Assembly: GCF_002744245.1 (NCBI RefSeq)
Contig: NZ_NKHG01000110.1
Coordinates: 1-64,000, forward strand
From: Bacillus pumilus
Lineage (GTDB): Bacteria > Bacillota > Bacilli > Bacillales > Bacillaceae
Direction of reading: 5' to 3'
Length of the DNA: 64,000 nt
The position numbers and the translations under genes are program-made. A model generated the notes under the pieces. That model did no database searches, was not told where the DNA came from, and was given only the letters and a program-made list of their open reading frames with translations. This document shows positions 55,211 through 64,000 of this stretch, one piece after another. Position 1 is the stretch's first letter, and each line of letters begins with the position of its first letter.

Positions 55211-56362
55211 TTGCTGAAACTAGAGAATGTATCTAAGACGTATAAAGGCGGAAAAAAAGCTGTCAAAAATATTGATTTAGAAATAGCAAAAGGAGAATTT
55301 ATTTGTTTTATTGGACCGAGTGGCTGTGGTAAGACGACAACCATGAAGATGATCAACCGACTTATTGAACCTTCCTCAGGAAACATTTTGATCGAGGGAG
55401 AAAACATTATGAAAAAAGATCCAGTTCAATTAAGAAGAGAGATTGGTTATGTCATTCAGCAAATTGGACTTTTCCCCCATATGACCATTGCGCAAAACAT
55501 TTCACTTGTTCCGAAACTATTAAAATGGCCGGAAGAAAAACGAAAAGAACGGGCGCAAGAACTGCTCAAGCTAGTGGATATGGGGCCGGAATATTTAGAG
55601 CGTTACCCGCATGAGCTCAGTGGAGGACAGCAGCAGCGAATCGGCGTTCTACGCGCACTAGCAGCAGAACCCCCTCTCATCCTCATGGATGAACCATTTG
55701 GTGCACTTGATCCAATTACACGAGATTCATTGCAAGAAGAATTTAAGAAGCTGCAAAAAACGTTAAATAAAACGATCGTATTTGTCACACATGACATGGA
55801 TGAAGCGATCAAACTCGCTGATCGAATCGTGATCTTAAAGGATGGAGAGATTGTCCAAGTAGGCACGCCAGATGATATTTTACGTAACCCTGTCAATGAG
55901 TTTGTAGAAGAGTTCATCGGGAAAGAACGTCTGCTTCAATCAAATCCGAATATGGAACGTGTGGAGCAAATGATGAATACGTCACCAGTAACGATTACAG
56001 TTGAAAAAACACTGACGGATGCCATTTATATCATGAGAGAAAAGCGGGTTGATTCCTTGCTTGTGGTGGATGAAGATCATGTGCTAAAAGGCTATATCGA
56101 TATTGAAACGATCGATGCGAACCGCAGAAAAGCAGCCTTCGTTGGCGATATTTTAAATACAGAGTTTTATACAGTACAAGAAGGCGCACTGCTAAGAGAC
56201 ACCGTCCGAAAAATCTTAATACGCGGCATTAAATATGTACCGGTAGTGGACGCACAAGGACATTTAAAAGGCATTGTGACACGTGCAAGTCTTGTTGATG
56301 TTGTGTACGACTCCATTTGGGGAGAAGATACACCGGCTGTGGCTGTCACTGAAATGAACTAA
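55211..56362 (+). CDS. opuCA: OpuCA, osmoprotectant ABC transporter ATPase
   Basis: 383-aa ATPase. The nucleotide-binding domain has GPSGCGKTT, LSGGQQQRIG and LMDEPFGALDP. Two C-terminal CBS domains (about 250-375) are implicated in sensing ionic strength or nucleotides. TTG start at 55211, preceded by TTGGAGGTG and giving the MLKLE N-terminus known in B. subtilis. It powers uptake of glycine betaine, carnitine and choline-type solutes. Confidence 0.93.
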   Translation: MLKLENVSKTYKGGKKAVKNIDLEIAKGEFICFIGPSGCGKTTTMKMINRLIEPSSGNILIEGENIMKKDPVQLRREIGYVIQQIGLFPHMTIAQNISLVPKLLKWPEEKRKERAQELLKLVDMGPEYLERYPHELSGGQQQRIGVLRALAAEPPLILMDEPFGALDPITRDSLQEEFKKLQKTLNKTIVFVTHDMDEAIKLADRIVILKDGEIVQVGTPDDILRNPVNEFVEEFIGKERLLQSNPNMERVEQMMNTSPVTITVEKTLTDAIYIMREKRVDSLLVVDEDHVLKGYIDIETIDANRRKAAFVGDILNTEFYTVQEGALLRDTVRKILIRGIKYVPVVDAQGHLKGIVTRASLVDVVYDSIWGEDTPAVAVTEMN

Positions 56363-56375
56363 GGGAGGTGTACAC

Positions 56376-57960
<1,585 letters not shown>

Positions 57961-57981
57961 GATTGGGAGGTGTCAAAGCTG

Positions 57982-58671
57982 ATGGACACACTGCAGCAAT
58001 TATGGGCGTATTATCAGCAGAACGGTTCATATGTGTTAGAAGAATTTTATCGGCATTTTCTCATGTCAGCGTATGGGGTGTTGTTTGCGGCGATTGTCGG
58101 AATTCCCGTAGGCATCTTCGTGGCACATTATCGCAAGCTGAGCAATTGGGTGTTCGCCATTACAAATGTCATTCAAACGATACCAGCGTTAGCGATGCTT
58201 TCTGTGTTGATGCTTGTTTTAGGACTTGGCGCAAATACAGTGATCCTCTCACTCTTTCTGTATTCGCTCCTGCCCATCGTCCGAAACACATACACAGGGA
58301 TTGTCAACATTGAGCACGCCTACTTAGAATCTGGTAAGGCAATGGGCATGACGAAATGGCAAGTACTGAGAATGGTTGAATTACCGCTTGCTTTATCTGT
58401 CATTATGGCTGGTTTAAGAACCGCACTAGTCATTGCAATCGGCATTACAGCGATTGGGACATTTGTTGGTGCTGGAGGACTTGGTGATATCATCATCAGA
58501 GGATCAAACGCCACAAACGGAACAGCCATCATTTTAGCAGGTGCTATTCCAACTGCGCTCATGGCCATTATTGCCGACCTTGTCATGGGCTGGCTTGAAC
58601 GCTATTTAAGCCCGACCAACAAGAAAAAAGAAAGAAAAGCCTTACCTGAAAAAAAGATCACCTCTGCTTAA
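57982..58671 (+). CDS. opuCD: OpuCD, osmoprotectant ABC permease
   Basis: 229-aa permease with AYLESGKAMGMTKWQVLRMVELPLALSVIMAG and FVGAGGLGDIIIRGSN. The ATG at 57982 (GGGAGGTG 10 nt upstream) gives the MDTLQQL N-terminus; a GTG at 57970 lies in the ribosome site. Basic Lys-rich C-terminus. Last gene of opuC. Confidence 0.92.
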   Translation: MDTLQQLWAYYQQNGSYVLEEFYRHFLMSAYGVLFAAIVGIPVGIFVAHYRKLSNWVFAITNVIQTIPALAMLSVLMLVLGLGANTVILSLFLYSLLPIVRNTYTGIVNIEHAYLESGKAMGMTKWQVLRMVELPLALSVIMAGLRTALVIAIGITAIGTFVGAGGLGDIIIRGSNATNGTAIILAGAIPTALMAIIADLVMGWLERYLSPTNKKKERKALPEKKITSA

Positions 58672-58699
58672 GCATTTCGAGGCGTAAAGAAAAGACAAA

Positions 58700-58734
58700 A
58701 CCTCCCTTACATATGAAAGGGAGGTCGTTTTATG
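58700..58734. terminator. Terminator between opuCD and catR
   Basis: A 9-bp stem (ACCTCCCTT/AAGGGAGGT) with an 8-nt loop is followed by CGTTTTAT on the plus strand and TTGTCTTTTC on the minus strand, so it can serve both convergent genes. Confidence 0.75.
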
Positions 58735-58764
58735 ATCGTCAGGAGGCTCACATCATGAGAAAAT

Positions 58765-59085
58765 TTATGATTCAAGCGTGATCCATTCAGAGGACCACTT
58801 TGCAATTTCCTCAAAAACGGGTGCAAGTGAACGCCCCATATCAGTTAAAGAATACTCAATGCGTACGGGTGTTTCAGCAAAAACCTCCCGTTTTACAATG
58901 CCTGCTGCTTCAAGCTCTTTTAATCTCTCAGATAATACTCTTCCGCTTAAATTTGTCAGAGCCGCCTCAATTTCACTAAAGCGCTGCTGACCTGAGAGAA
59001 GCTGAAAAACAATCAGTGCAACCCAGCGTTTACTTAATAACTCGACTGCTTTTTCAAACCGCGGGCACATGTCAGATTGATTCAT
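58765..59085 (-). CDS. catR: CatR (YvaP), HxlR-family redox-sensing repressor
   Basis: 106-aa winged-helix protein of the HxlR/YodB family: MNQSDMCPRFEKAVELLSKRW, then LSGRVLSERLKELEAAGIVKR as recognition helix region. Cys 7 is the conserved redox-sensing residue through which YodB/CatR respond to quinones and diamide in B. subtilis. Position near the yvaO-type XRE gene and secG agrees with yvaP. Its known target catDE is not in this window. Confidence 0.8.
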   Translation of the reverse strand: MNQSDMCPRFEKAVELLSKRWVALIVFQLLSGQQRFSEIEAALTNLSGRVLSERLKELEAAGIVKREVFAETPVRIEYSLTDMGRSLAPVFEEIAKWSSEWITLES

Positions 59086-59167
59086 CTTTCTTCACTCCAA
59101 TCTGACCCCATTATACCGTAATTCTGTTATAAATCAGCGCAAAAAGCTTGTCATTGATCAAAACATT

Positions 59168-59569
59168 TTATGATGACGAACGACTGTTTAACATAAATAA
59201 AAGATAGCGGTTTAAATCCTCAATTTCTTTTTTTGAAAGGGTAGACCATATGTCTCCATCAAATATTTCGAGATCTCCAAGTTTATATTGCTCTGCTGCT
59301 TCCCTTATTTTGGACAAAGCCACTTTCTCTTCCTTGATCAGAGGGGCAGGGGATGCTTCCTCAATATAACCTGCAGCCAGCATCATTTCCTCATAGGGTA
59401 CTTTTAATGCACCTGCAAGTTTCTTAATCGTTGGAGGTTTCGGAATGCCGCGTTTCCCGTTTTCAATCCGAGAAATACCGGCAGCGCTAACCTCTGAATA
59501 CATGGCTAATTGGTTCACAGATAGTTTCTTTTCCTCACGTAATGCTCTTAAATATGCACCGAAGTTCAT
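59168..59569 (-). CDS. XRE-family regulator (paralogue A)
   Basis: 133-aa protein with an N-terminal lambda-repressor-like HTH (about 1-62): KLSVNQLAMYSEVSAAGISRIENGKRGIPKP. The C-terminal part has a W-containing helix (DIWSTLSKKEIEDLNRYLLFML). ATG at 59569, with TGAGG 10 nt upstream. Very similar to the next gene, and the promoter carries the same operator, suggesting autoregulation. Resembles YvaO-type phage-like repressors of B. subtilis. Confidence 0.82.
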   Translation of the reverse strand: MNFGAYLRALREEKKLSVNQLAMYSEVSAAGISRIENGKRGIPKPPTIKKLAGALKVPYEEMMLAAGYIEEASPAPLIKEEKVALSKIREAAEQYKLGDLEIFDGDIWSTLSKKEIEDLNRYLLFMLNSRSSS

Positions 59570-59608
59570 CAACTCAAAACCTCACATGGTTAAAGATTAG
59601 GTATTCCT

Positions 59609-59670
59609 ATTTTACCTCATTTGTTGACTATTGGCAATAAGTGGACCATGAAAATATTGACATTAGTTAA
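59609..59670 (-). promoter_or_regulatory. Promoter of XRE gene A with two palindromic operators
   Basis: On the minus strand TTGCCA (59637-59632), 17 nt and TAAAAT (59614-59609). Two copies of TTGAC-N4-GTCAA-like 14-mers lie at 59624-59637 (overlapping the -35) and 59657-59670, 33 bp apart. Confidence 0.7.
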
Positions 59671-59699
59671 TGGTGGATGTATCTTAAGTTTATGCCCCG

Positions 59700-60104
59700 C
59701 TATTTGTTCGCCTTTTTTTGGTTGATGAGCGAGAGAAAGTATTGATTCAGCTGTCTGATGTCTTGTGTGGTGAGTGTTTCCCATTGGCCTCCATCAAAAA
59801 TGGGGAGATGTTCTACATCCTTTTGAAGCGCCGTTTGATAGATTTTCAACATGGACTCATATTTTGGTTTCATTTCATGAACTTTTTCCTGTTCAATATA
59901 ACCGGCAAGCAGCATTAAATCCTCATAAGGCACCTTCAAAGCGTGTGCTAATTTTTTTATGGTTAAAGGCTTTGGCACACCACGCTTTCCATTTTCAATA
60001 CGAGAAATACCAGCAGCGCTTACACCAGAATACATGGCGAGTTGATTGACAGACATCTTTCTATTTTCTCTTAAAAAGCGTAATTGTTCACCAAAGTGAT
60101 TCAT
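59700..60104 (-). CDS. XRE-family regulator (paralogue B)
   Basis: 134-aa tandem paralogue of the gene at 59.2 kb. The HTH reads KMSVNQLAMYSGVSAAGISRIENGKRGVPKP, nearly identical, while the C-terminal part diverges but keeps the FDGGQWETLTTQDIRQLNQYFLSL pattern. ATG at 60104 with GAGG 9 nt upstream. Identical recognition-helix residues predict that both bind the same operator. Confidence 0.82.
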   Translation of the reverse strand: MNHFGEQLRFLRENRKMSVNQLAMYSGVSAAGISRIENGKRGVPKPLTIKKLAHALKVPYEDLMLLAGYIEQEKVHEMKPKYESMLKIYQTALQKDVEHLPIFDGGQWETLTTQDIRQLNQYFLSLINQKKANK

Positions 60105-60136
60105 GTCATCGAACCTCACATTTCAGTATATGACTT

Positions 60137-60198
60137 ATTTTAGTATGATCATTGACCAAAGGAAATAGCAAGGGCGTAAAAGTGTTGACATAAGTAAA
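60137..60198. promoter_or_regulatory. Divergent control region of XRE genes B and C with two palindromic operators
   Basis: For the minus gene, TTTCCT (60165-60160), 17 nt and TAAAAT (60142-60137). Operator-like 14-mers at 60152-60165 (overlapping the -35) and 60185-60198 are again 33 bp apart, the same geometry as upstream of paralogue A. Confidence 0.68.
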
Positions 60199-60258
60199 TG
60201 GAGCTGTTTGATGTGAGAGTCTTACATTCTGTACATATTGATCCTATAGGAGGTTGTA

Positions 60259-60492
60259 ATGATGGTTGAAAAGATTCAGATCAGGCGAACTTTTGTGATG
60301 CAGTATATGATCGAAAACGATATGTCTTTAAATCAGCTCGCGGATGAAATTGGCATTTCTCCTGCCACGCTCAGCAGGGTATTGAATGGTCATCGGAAAC
60401 CAGGGCAGCTTGTCATTGGCAAAATGATTCATTACTTTGATAAAAAATTTGAAGATCTATTTTACTATGAAAATGTTGACAAAAGTCAATGA
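60259..60492 (+). CDS. Small XRE-family HTH protein
   Basis: 77-aa protein consisting of little more than one Cro/C1-type HTH: MSLNQLADEIGISPATLSRVLNGHRKPGQ. ATG at 60259 with ATAGGAGG upstream. Divergent from XRE paralogue B and followed 35 bp later by the AbrB-like gene. Its last codons overlap a perfect operator palindrome. Confidence 0.78.
   Translation: MMVEKIQIRRTFVMQYMIENDMSLNQLADEIGISPATLSRVLNGHRKPGQLVIGKMIHYFDKKFEDLFYYENVDKSQ
60476..60489 (+). promoter_or_regulatory. Perfect operator palindrome upstream of the AbrB-like gene
   Basis: TTGAC-AAAA-GTCAA is a perfect 14-bp palindrome, the best copy of the sites found upstream of the XRE genes. It includes a consensus TTGACA -35; the spacing to TATTAT (60502-60507) is a long 20 nt. 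Confidence 0.6.
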
Positions 60493-60527
60493 AAATCAGC
60501 GTATTATAACTAAAGGAGGCAATATCA

Positions 60528-60818
60528 TTGAAAAGGACTGGGATGGTCAGACACATTGATTCTCTTGGCAGAATTGTTCTGCCTTCAGAAATGCGAAAGG
60601 TACTCAATATCAAAGAAGAGCAGCTTTTAGAAATTTTCATTGAAGATCAAACCATTATGCTGAAAAAATATGATGCAGATAAGAGCTGCCTGTTAACTGG
60701 TCAAATAACGAAATACAACAAAAGCTACGGAAATGGCAAAGTGGTGCTGAGTCCTGAAGGAGCTGAACGGTTGTTAGTAGAATTAAAACAGCTATTGAAA
60801 GAAGAAGCAACTCGTTAA
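60528..60818 (+). CDS. AbrB-family transition-state regulator paralogue
   Basis: 96-aa swapped-hairpin DNA-binding protein. The N-terminal MKRTGMVRHIDSLGRIVLPSEMRKVLNI is the AbrB domain and the C-terminal half (LSPEGAERLLVELKQLL) matches the AbrB/Abh multimerisation region. TTG start, AAAGGAGG 8 nt upstream. Basic residues of the AbrB core are kept. Not abrB itself, judging by divergence and context. Confidence 0.83.
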   Translation: MKRTGMVRHIDSLGRIVLPSEMRKVLNIKEEQLLEIFIEDQTIMLKKYDADKSCLLTGQITKYNKSYGNGKVVLSPEGAERLLVELKQLLKEEATR

Positions 60819-60938
60819 AATCTTTTTTTAAACAAAAATAATATATAAAAAATGCTGTATGAAAACCTTTGGAACGAAATTGAATCAAAATGACAAATAA
60901 AGTCGACAATATATAGGAAATCTTTATTTTGATGTTTC

Positions 60939-60967
60939 GTGACATGGACCTTGTTTTCATGTAAAAT
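60939..60967 (+). promoter_or_regulatory. Sigma-A promoter of secG
   Basis: GTGACA (60939-60944), a 17-nt spacer and TAAAAT (60962-60967), about 36 nt before the start codon. Confidence 0.65.
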
Positions 60968-61003
60968 AAAGTTATGTGTACCAGTTTGTCTGGAGGTGTT
61001 TTC

Positions 61004-61237
61004 ATGCACGCATTTGTTATCACATTACTCGTCATTGTCTGTATCGCACTTATCATCGTTGTATTATTACAATCAAGTAAAAGTGCTGGACTGTCAGGCG
61101 CTATTTCAGGTGGAGCCGAGCAGCTTTTCGGTAAGCAAAAAGCGAGAGGTCTTGACTTGATTCTTCACCGATTAACTGTCATTTTGTCAGTGCTTTTCTT
61201 CATCTTAACACTTGCATTGGCATATTTAGGCGTGTAA
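61004..61237 (+). CDS. secG: SecG, protein translocase subunit
   Basis: 77-aa membrane protein with two helices (about 3-22 and 52-74) and the conserved loop [31 protein letters not shown]. It assists SecYEG during protein export. ATG at 61004 with TGGAGGTG upstream; a frame from 60974 would translate the ribosome site. Confidence 0.92.
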   Translation: MHAFVITLLVIVCIALIIVVLLQSSKSAGLSGAISGGAEQLFGKQKARGLDLILHRLTVILSVLFFILTLALAYLGV

Positions 61238-61251
61238 GGCGCGAGTAACAG

Positions 61252-61280
61252 AAGGTCTGATCTTTTTTCAGACCTTTTTT
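61252..61280 (+). terminator. Terminator after secG
   Basis: A 9-bp perfect stem (AAGGTCTGA/TCAGACCTT) with a 7-nt loop is followed by six T. Confidence 0.85.
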
Positions 61281-61361
61281 TATTATCAGCACTCTTTTGT
61301 GTTTGTTTCATACATACAAGTGGAAAATATAAACCATATCTGAAGGAAAGGAAGTCACATC

Positions 61362-62108
61362 ATGAAAGTTGTTACACCAAAACCATTTACGTTTAAAGGT
61401 GGAGAAAAGGCGTTGCTTCTTCTTCACGGTTTTACTGGGAATACAGCAGATGTTCGAATGCTTGGCCGGTATTTGAATGAAAGAGGTTATACATGCCACG
61501 CACCCCAATATAAAGGACACGGCGTGCCGCCAGAGGAGCTTGTTCATACAGGCCCGGTAGATTGGTGGAAAGATGTAGAAGAAGGCTATCAATTTTTAAA
61601 AGATGAGGGCTATGAGGAAATTGCTGTGTGCGGACTCTCTCTCGGAGGAGTTTTTTCATTGAAATTAGGTTACACTGTACCTGTAAAGGGAATTGTACCT
61701 ATGTGTGCACCTATGTACATAAAAAGTGAAGAAGTCATGTACCAGGGTGTACTAGATTATGCCCGTAACTATAAAAAATTCGAGGGTAAGTCAGAGGACC
61801 AGATTGAACAAGAAATGGAAGAGTTTAAGAAAACACCAATGGGTACGCTCAAGGCTCTGCAAGAACTGATTGCAGATGTCAGAAGTAATGTTGATATGAT
61901 TTATTCACCTACTTTTGTTGTTCAGGCACGTCATGATCATATGATTAATACAGACAGTGCCAATATTATTTATAACGAAGTAGAGACAGATGAAAAACAT
62001 TTGAAATGGTATGAAGAATCGGGCCATGTCATCACGCTTGATAAAGAGCGGGAGAAGGTTCATCAGGATGTATATGCATTCTTGGAATCACTCGATTGGT
62101 CAAATTAA
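61362..62108 (+). CDS. yvaK: YvaK, carboxylesterase (Est30 type)
   Basis: 248-aa alpha/beta hydrolase. The nucleophile elbow GLSLGG puts the catalytic Ser at 93, the oxyanion loop is LLHGFTGN (20-27), and Asp in [10 protein letters not shown] and His in [10 protein letters not shown] complete the triad. The length equals B. subtilis YvaK and Geobacillus Est30. It lies between secG and rnr as in B. subtilis. Hydrolyses short-chain esters; natural substrate unknown. Confidence 0.92.
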   Translation: MKVVTPKPFTFKGGEKALLLLHGFTGNTADVRMLGRYLNERGYTCHAPQYKGHGVPPEELVHTGPVDWWKDVEEGYQFLKDEGYEEIAVCGLSLGGVFSLKLGYTVPVKGIVPMCAPMYIKSEEVMYQGVLDYARNYKKFEGKSEDQIEQEMEEFKKTPMGTLKALQELIADVRSNVDMIYSPTFVVQARHDHMINTDSANIIYNEVETDEKHLKWYEESGHVITLDKEREKVHQDVYAFLESLDWSN

Positions 62109-62127
62109 CTATATAGGGGGTTAGAGT

Positions 62128-64000
62128 GTGCAAAAAGAAGAATTTATGAATGAATTACTCGCTTTTATGCAAGAAGAGGCGTACAAACCGTTAACAGTAC
62201 AAGAATTAGAAGTCATGATGGAAATCACCAATGCGGATGATTATAAAGAGCTCATCAAAGCACTTGTGATATTAGAGGATCAGGGACTCATCGTCCGTAC
62301 CCGCAGTGATCGCTACGGTGTGCCTGAAAAAATGAATTTGGTGAAGGGAAAGCTATCCGCTCATGCGAAGGGATTTGCTTTTGTGACACCTGAAGAGTTT
62401 GGACAGGATGATATTTTCATTCCGCCTACAGAGCTTGGAACAGCGATGAATGGCGATACGGTCATGGTTCGTGTCAGCCATAAATCCAATGGCACCAAAA
62501 AAGAAGGAACAGTCATCCGCATTCTGGAGCGTAATATTCAGACGGTTGTCGGTACCTATACAGAAACGAAAAGCTTTGGTTTTGTCATTCCTGATGATAA
62601 AAAGATCACACATGATATCTTTATCCCGAAATCCGCCAAAAACGGAGCGGTCGAAGGTCATAAGGTTGTTGTGACGCTGACAAGCTATCCAGAAGGTAGA
62701 ATGAGCGCAGAGGGCGAAGTGACTGAAATCTTAGGTCATAAAAATGACCCTGGTATTGATATTTTGTCGATTATTCACAAACACGGCCTGCCAGGTGAGT
62801 TCCCAGAAGAGGCGCTAAAGCAGGCGGTAGACACACCTGAAACAATCGATGAAAAGGACCTGGAAGGCAGACGTGATCTGCGCAACGAAACGATTGTGAC
62901 AATTGACGGTGCAGATGCAAAGGATTTAGATGATGCCGTCACTGTGCAAAAGCTGGATGATGGAAAATATAAGCTAGGGGTGCATATTGCGGATGTCTCT
63001 CATTATGTGACTGAGAATTCCCCAATTGATCAGGAAGCCTATGAACGCGGGACGAGTGTTTATCTTGTAGACCGCGTCATTCCGATGATTCCTCATCGCC
63101 TGTCAAACGGCATTTGTTCATTAAATCCGAAGGTCGATCGTCTCACACTGTCTTGTGAAATGGTCATTGATCGCAATGGTAAGGTCGTCAAACATGAGAT
63201 TTTCCAAAGTGTGATCAAAACGACGGAGAGAATGACGTATTCAGATGTGAATAAGATTTTAGTGGACCAAGACCAAGAGCTTCTTGACAAATACGAGCCA
63301 CTCGTGCCAATGTTCCAAGAGATGGAGAAGCTTGCGGAAATTCTTCGTGACAAGCGGATGGAGCGTGGAGCTGTAGACTTTGACTTCAAGGAAGCGAAAG
63401 TGCTTGTAGATGATGAAGGAGCAGCAAAAGACGTTGTCATTCGTGAGCGTTCAGTCGCTGAGAAATTAATTGAAGAATTCATGCTTGTTGCAAACGAAAC
63501 GGTTGCAGAGCATTTCCACTGGATGAATGTTCCGTTTATTTACCGAATTCACGAAGAGCCAAATCCAGAGAAGCTTCAGCGCTTTTTAGAGTTCGTGACA
63601 ACATTTGGTTACATTGTAAAAGGTACGTCGACAAATATTCATCCGCGTGCACTTCAAAGTGTACTGGATGCCGTCCGTGATCAACCAGAAGAAGTGGTCA
63701 TTCAAACTGTCATGCTTCGCTCTATGAAGCAGGCGAAGTATGACCCAGAAAGCATCGGCCATTTTGGATTATCAACGGAATTTTATACGCACTTCACATC
63801 ACCGATCCGCCGTTATCCGGATTTAATCGTGCATAGGCTGATCAGAACCTATTTAATTCAGAAAAAGACAGATGAAGTGACCCTTGAGAAGTGGGGACAG
63901 ATGCTGCCAGAAATCGCAGACCACGCTTCTACGATGGAGCGCCGGTCGGTCGATGCAGAGCGTGAAACAGATGACCTGAAAAAGGCAGAGTTTATGCTTG
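62128..64000 (+). CDS. rnr: RNase R, 5' part (cut by window edge)
   Basis: 624 codons of the 3'-5' exoribonuclease are visible; the family is about 780 aa, so the S1 and basic C-terminal parts lie beyond the window. Present are the N-terminal helix-turn-helix (about 1-70), two cold-shock domains with [13 protein letters not shown] and [14 protein letters not shown], and the RNB catalytic domain, with the metal-binding Asp cluster in [19 protein letters not shown] start at 62128, with GGGGG 7 nt upstream, 19 nt after yvaK. It degrades structured RNA, in trans-translation with SmpB. Confidence 0.93.
   Translation, partial: MQKEEFMNELLAFMQEEAYKPLTVQELEVMMEITNADDYKELIKALVILEDQGLIVRTRSDRYGVPEKMNLVKGKLSAHAKGFAFVTPEEFGQDDIFIPPTELGTAMNGDTVMVRVSHKSNGTKKEGTVIRILERNIQTVVGTYTETKSFGFVIPDDKKITHDIFIPKSAKNGAVEGHKVVVTLTSYPEGRMSAEGEVTEILGHKNDPGIDILSIIHKHGLPGEFPEEALKQAVDTPETIDEKDLEGRRDLRNETIVTIDGADAKDLDDAVTVQKLDDGKYKLGVHIADVSHYVTENSPIDQEAYERGTSVYLVDRVIPMIPHRLSNGICSLNPKVDRLTLSCEMVIDRNGKVVKHEIFQSVIKTTERMTYSDVNKILVDQDQELLDKYEPLVPMFQEMEKLAEILRDKRMERGAVDFDFKEAKVLVDDEGAAKDVVIRERSVAEKLIEEFMLVANETVAEHFHWMNVPFIYRIHEEPNPEKLQRFLEFVTTFGYIVKGTSTNIHPRALQSVLDAVRDQPEEVVIQTVMLRSMKQAKYDPESIGHFGLSTEFYTHFTSPIRRYPDLIVHRLIRTYLIQKKTDEVTLEKWGQMLPEIADHASTMERRSVDAERETDDLKKAEFML

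Overview
The window is chromosomal DNA of a low-GC Gram-positive rod of the genus Bacillus, most likely the B. pumilus / B. safensis / B. altitudinis group. This is an inference from family knowledge: slrR-eps, sigL-yvfG, roc, cggR-glycolysis, yvbK/yvbG, opuC, catR, secG, yvaK and rnr resemble B. subtilis closely and keep much of its order, but eps is shorter and several islands differ. No database search was possible, and all gene names rest on recognised sequence or synteny.

Layout. (1) 1-14.2 kb is metal acquisition and defence: a Fur-box siderophore-binding lipoprotein, an MGT-type glycosyltransferase, a five-gene Nik/Cnt-like (peptide/nickel/metallophore) ABC importer behind two tandem Zur-like boxes, an ABC-F resistance protein with an attenuator-like leader, the deacetylase pdaC, and a Fur-box FecCD-FecCD-binding protein operon without its own ATPase. 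(2) 14.2-29.0 kb is biofilm matrix: a small holin-like gene, slrR, and divergently the eps operon (epsA-I, K, L, M, N; epsJ and epsO not found), with SinR-type operators in the gap and a candidate EAR antitermination RNA between epsB and epsC. (3) 29.1-35.6 kb is a second Nik/Cnt-like importer, this one behind a near-perfect Fur box, followed by a MATE exporter. (4) 35.6-42.0 kb holds yvfG, sigL (sigma-54), a decayed GntR/FCD regulator remnant, and the arginine/ornithine genes rocR and rocD-rocE with a textbook sigma-54 promoter and upstream activator palindrome. (5) 42.1-49.4 kb is the central glycolytic cluster cggR-gapA / pgk-tpiA-gpmI-eno. (6) 49.6-52.8 kb is the most unusual part: a five-gene cassette of a small cationic membrane-spanning peptide, an ABC ATPase, a large permease, a minimal M50-type (HELGH) membrane protease and a small two-helix membrane protein. 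It looks like an uncharacterised secreted-peptide system. (7) 52.8-64 kb returns to the conserved backbone: yvbK, yvbG, opcR, opuCABCD, catR, a cluster of three XRE regulators plus an AbrB paralogue sharing a repeated 14-bp palindrome, then secG, carboxylesterase yvaK and the 5' part of rnr, cut by the window edge.

How the parts work together. Iron (Fur) and zinc (Zur) scarcity would induce the two paralogous importers separately. Sigma-54 and its RocR activator sit next to the RocR-controlled ornithine/arginine genes. SlrR/SinR control links directly to the adjacent eps operon. The glycolytic genes follow the CggR switch. The OpcR-OpuC block supplies osmoprotectant uptake.
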